NCBI GenBank assembly: GCA_001510575.1
Contig: LNGK01000003.1
Span: forward strand, 3,673,732-3,737,731
Length of the DNA: 64,000 nucleotides
Reading direction: 5' to 3'
DNA from: Knoxdaviesia capensis
Lineage: Eukaryota; Ascomycota; Sordariomycetes; Microascales; Gondwanamycetaceae
The notes beneath the pieces are model-generated. The model saw nothing but the letters and a program-made list of their open reading frames with translations, ran no database searches and was not told where the DNA came from. Below are positions 60,215 to 64,000 of this stretch, piece after piece; the first letter of the stretch is position 1, and every line of letters starts with the position of its first letter. The translations under genes were made by a program, and so were the position numbers.

Positions 60215-63093
60215 GTTCCTTCTTTTTTTCCCCTCCCCTCACTAGGTCGGGGGAGATCTTTTTTAGTGTTTCTTCCTTCTATCCCGGTCGATATCGTGAC
60301 CCTAAAACCTGCACTTTCGTTTCTGAAGAGGTCCCGGTTTTCTTTTCTGAAAACCCATCATCCCAGTACGCCGGCATGGGTGGAAAACTTCCCCGGGGCC
60401 CAGACTAACTTGAAAGTGCAGGATTGTCCTTGTTCATAAACCAAGTCAAACATTCTTTAATTCTGAATATAATATCCGTTTTGAAAGAGAAAATCCAAAT
60501 ATTATAAAATTTCAAAGAAAAACAAGGGGCCGAAATTGGTCTGAGAGCAGGTGTTCTCTCCTGTTGTTTAGTTGGAATTGCATATTCCTTCTTTTTGCAA
60601 ATTAATAAAAAGAAATTGAAAGTTATAGAAAATGAAAATAATCATTATTCTATTCCCATTATGCTAGAAAAGAGAAAAGAAAATATGCCCAAACTCCCAA
60701 CGAGCCCCTTTTTTGCTTCTAGAAGACTTCTATCAATCCATCAACCCGTCTTTTCCTATGCATGTCAAGGTCGTGTGTGGCGCAGAAAGGCCCTTTCTCG
60801 GCTTGCGATACCTTATGCTCGTCCATAGTCCATGCTTATACTGTCCAGGTCGTGAAGAAAGTAGTAATGCGGCAGGACGTAAGATCTCCGTCAGATTACG
60901 TCTTTGAAATGCGTGGCCCTGCTTTGATCCGAAAGCGCTGAGGGAGTGGTTGAGAAGCGAAACCAAAGATACCTGTAAGTACTGTACTGCTCGTTTAGGA
61001 GGCACTGCTCAGAAATAGCCAGGATATAAGTAAGGGGCGAAGTGGTTGTGATTGCAATTGCTAAGTAGTTGCATGGGGGGACTCGGGCTCCTCCTGAATC
61101 AGGATGTTTCGCGGCGGATCTTCAGCCAGTCCGAAACTGGGACTCAAGAAACGTGAAGAAAATATATCGCTAGCTATGAAGATCGATCCACACCGCTCGG
61201 TGAACGCTCGAGTATATGCAGAGTCGCATTGGCCAGTGAGTCTGTCTGCGCAAAGCCGTTGTCATGCACGTCTTGGAATACTTTCCTTATGCATCTGACG
61301 GACAAAATTATCTTCGCGCTCTTAGTACACTGCTTTTGCCCACACTCACGCCGTACATCTGAAGCCCTTTAGTTTCGAATCTCCGACCGCAAGTAGCTGA
61401 GGATCACCAGTCAAACTCGGCTTCTTGTGTCTTGGCCAGATCGCGCATAAACACTACTGATGAAGCCATGTCTAGCAGGAGCAAGAGACTAGAGAATCCG
61501 CTAATCTCTGTGGTAGGGCTCCCAATTAGTCGGACAGTGAGTCCGCTCACAACTTGTGTGTACGCTGAGAAGGATCCCGACGCTACAGTAGTTGACAGCG
61601 AAGGATTCGTCCCGGCGCTCCTGCGCCCGCACCCGTGACTAGCACCTGTTTTGTGATTCCTTTAGCCAGGTGACCAGATCAGAGCGATGCTAACCCATGG
61701 CATATACGCATACTGTACTGTATGTAGCAGTATAGGGATGCCCGTCCCTCCATCGCTTCATCCTACACACGAAAGCACCACACGATAACAACAGTGATCT
61801 ACAGTGTGAGCATCCTCACAATACGAGCACCCCACCATTCACACTGACCGACCACCCACTCTGCCTCGACCTTAACTACAAAAGATCCTCAGTAGTCCAG
61901 GACCAGCACCACGGAAGACAAATGCCCACCAGAAACAGAGCCAGGATTCCCTCTCAGGCCTGTGAGACTGAGAATATCCTTGTAAGATCGGTCCATCTCA
62001 CAGCCATTCCACACAACACTCCTCTGGTTGAGTCCCAAAGTTCCCTCCCTTCTTCTCCGTGGGTGGTAATAGGCATGCACTATGCAGCTTTCAGTTACCC
62101 CGTATAGCCCTGCTGATAACGTTGTTGAGCCCCCACGCGAGGAGGATAACAAAGGGAACGCAGAGCCCCGGTTCTCGGGACACAACTGGGGTGCATGACA
62201 AAAATAGATCTTGTTCGATGAGGAAGGACACCTTCTTTTACTGAGTAACATCACCTGTTGCAATTTCGGAGCTATCATCCATCACAAGAATAGAATATAT
62301 GCACTGCAGGGACATAAGGATGTAGATTTATACTCTCCTGCTATCGGCTACAACCTACAAGGGGTTTGGCTGAATGGATCTGAGAGCGAGACTGAGGCGG
62401 GCGTACTACAATCCAGGCGCGATCAATTGATTCCCTTCCAAGAGGGTAATGGACTGCGGAGCTGCCAGAATTAAACGGTACTCCCGATAGAAGTACTGGA
62501 CATAGATACCCTCCTCCGTCTACCTACATCCTTGTTGAGGAGCATGCCGATGAATGCTACAAAATTGCCTGTCCATGCTATATATACTCCCGCATCAGGT
62601 CACTGTTCTGCATGTGGGGAATGGCGAGATCTACGCCCGCTTGAACAACATTATCGCTGAGAATGAACCCCCGCGCCGGACAAATAAGTACATGCATGCA
62701 CGTATTAAGGCCGATATGGATTGGGTAGCATGAATCGACGAGCGAGAGAACTCCGAATCCACCGCAACATCATGAGCCTTGTCTTCAGGGGCAGTAGGGC
62801 GTCCTACTTGTTCACGCACCCCATATCATAGTATTGCAGACTTACGTGCTCGTTTGGACTCTTACAGTTTAGGTGAGAGTACTGACGGCATAGGTACTCC
62901 TGGACTCAGGACACTGCACTGATAGCATGGATATGAAGCCGAATCATATCGCAGATATCAAGCACTCTACTGAAGACTGGGGCTGGTCAAATTAGGTCAA
63001 GGCATTTGAGATATCTGTATCCTGTAGCATGACCTTAAGAGAGAAAGAATCCATACAAGAGCTTTAGCTCGCTCCATAATTGTTGTATGTGGT

Positions 63094-63418
63094 ATGGCAC
63101 CGGTAAAAACTGGTCAAGGGGCGAGGAAGAAGCAGGTCCACAAGGGTCCCAAGAGGCCTATTAGATTGTCTCAGCGCGCCATTATTGATGTAAAATTCAT
63201 TTTATGTGATTCATTGCATCTACATTCATCATCTTTCCGCATCAGTTGGGGAGTTTATAAAGTTTTGCGCAGGATGGAGGTGGGAGCGCTCGGCAGGGCT
63301 TGGAAAAGAGCATGGCGAGCGACGAGGATGATAAAAGCGACAAAAAGCGCATGATCCGTCTGATACGGCCCATTGTCCGGCTGGGTTGGTGTACTGACGT
63401 TGGAAATATGTGCGTCAA
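63094..63418 (+). CDS. Possible two-exon small ORF, unrecognised
   Basis: The first piece reads MAPVKTGQGARKKQ and continues with basic residues to about RLSQRAIID. A GTAAAA donor (63190) and GCGCAG acceptor (63272) would join it to a second basic/acidic stretch (EKSMASDEDDKSDKKRM). Donor quality is weak and no family is recognised. The end coordinate is approximate. Confidence 0.15.
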
Positions 63419-64000
63419 TAATCAGCGTGACACTTGTCATCAACTCCGGGGTTCCGGTCCGGAGCTAAAATGCGCTAGCGCGGCTCTGCGCAAATTCGTC
63501 GGGCCGGTCCCGGAGTGGGGCCGATGATCTCGGGTCCTTCTTCAAAGTCCCACGAGAAGCAGCGCGGCGTAGGGAACAATATATTTTCAAGGCTGTGTTT
63601 CCAGACTAAAGAAGCACCTCTTGTAGCGACTTTTTGGTGCTCCGGACTTACGGGCCGTGTTCTGTGAACCTCGCCAGAAACAAAGGTTGGGCTTCCAGAT
63701 AAACTATATTATCGGATCTGCGCGTGCGTTTGGGCCGCAACGCCGGTTCTTCAGCCGATTAAAGAGAAGGGGCGGTTATCGAGAGAAGCAAATAATGCAG
63801 TATATCCTCCGCCAGTGCCCTTTTCTTTGTTAGTTGCGGAAAGTTTGGCCCCCATCGGATAAAATGCAGAGCTCAGAAAGTGCACCCCAAAAAGATATTC
63901 GAATAATTCGCGTCCGGCCATTCAAGCACCGACCGATCCTTCACAGCTTCCTGCCAAAGCAAACTATTCTAAATAATATATAAATCTGAAGAATAAGGTA

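Larger units (their letters stand above)
56807..64000. other. 7.2-kb gene-poor right end with AT-rich islands
   Basis: No gene recognised. AT-rich islands lie at about 56937-57055, 57830-57950, 59000-59050, 60436-60520, 60586-60690 and 63880-63995, several with ATTCGAATA/ATATTCGAA motifs. An AC run is at 58102-58123, a perfect 16-bp palindrome at 58256-58271, and TACTGTAC motifs at 58799, 60979 and 61711. Unrecognised ORFs are 59651-60214 (plus), 62211-62474 (plus), and a possible two-exon ORF from 63094. The region may be decayed or intergenic DNA; no transposase or reverse transcriptase remnant was recognised. Confidence 0.55.

Noticed and set aside
1..64000. CRISPR array, bacterial operon or secondary-metabolite cluster
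   Set aside because: Spliced fungal genes throughout, no spaced identical repeats, and no PKS, NRPS, terpene synthase or cluster regulator.

Overview
The window looks like nuclear DNA of a filamentous ascomycete, most likely a Eurotiomycete (Aspergillus/Penicillium/Onygenales type). Genes are interrupted by short GT-AG introns (62-146 nt), third codon positions are strongly C/G, promoters carry long CT-rich leaders, and every recognisable protein belongs to a fungal family. This placement is inferred from protein style and was not tested phylogenetically.

Layout. Position 1-837 (minus) is the 5' part of a mitochondrial GrpE nucleotide-exchange factor, cut by the window edge. Position 2151-4988 (minus) is a six-exon Het-C gene. 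A divergent promoter region leads to 7701-8986 (plus), a sphingolipid alpha-hydroxylase (Scs7). Then comes about 12.6 kb with no recognisable gene. It ends at 21613-24298 (plus), an oligopeptide transporter (OPT family), followed by 25479-27535 (plus), an SR-type splicing factor of the RBM39/CAPER kind. At 29310-30520 (minus) there is a broken HNH-endonuclease relic. Position 31682-34956 (plus) is a Doa4-like ubiquitin hydrolase with an inactive rhodanese domain. About 11.2 kb without a recognisable gene leads to 46165-48357 (plus), a long-chain acyl-CoA synthetase. Position 54437-56806 (plus) is a CHY-type zinc-finger protein. The last 7.2 kb holds no recognisable gene and is scattered with short AT-rich islands.

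The genes look like independent housekeeping or membrane functions (mitochondrial protein import, sphingolipid hydroxylation, peptide uptake, splicing, deubiquitination, fatty-acid activation). I see no operon-like logic and no secondary-metabolite cluster. The most unusual property is the low gene density: eight intact or partial genes and one pseudogene in 64 kb. The spaces between them carry two recurring short motifs, telomere-like AACCCTAA/TTAGGGTT octamers and the palindrome TACTGTACAGTA, that the gene models do not explain. I found no convincing new multi-gene system. The best leads are these motifs, the gene-free stretches, the HNH relic, and unusual features inside Het-C, Doa4 and the RBM39-like protein.
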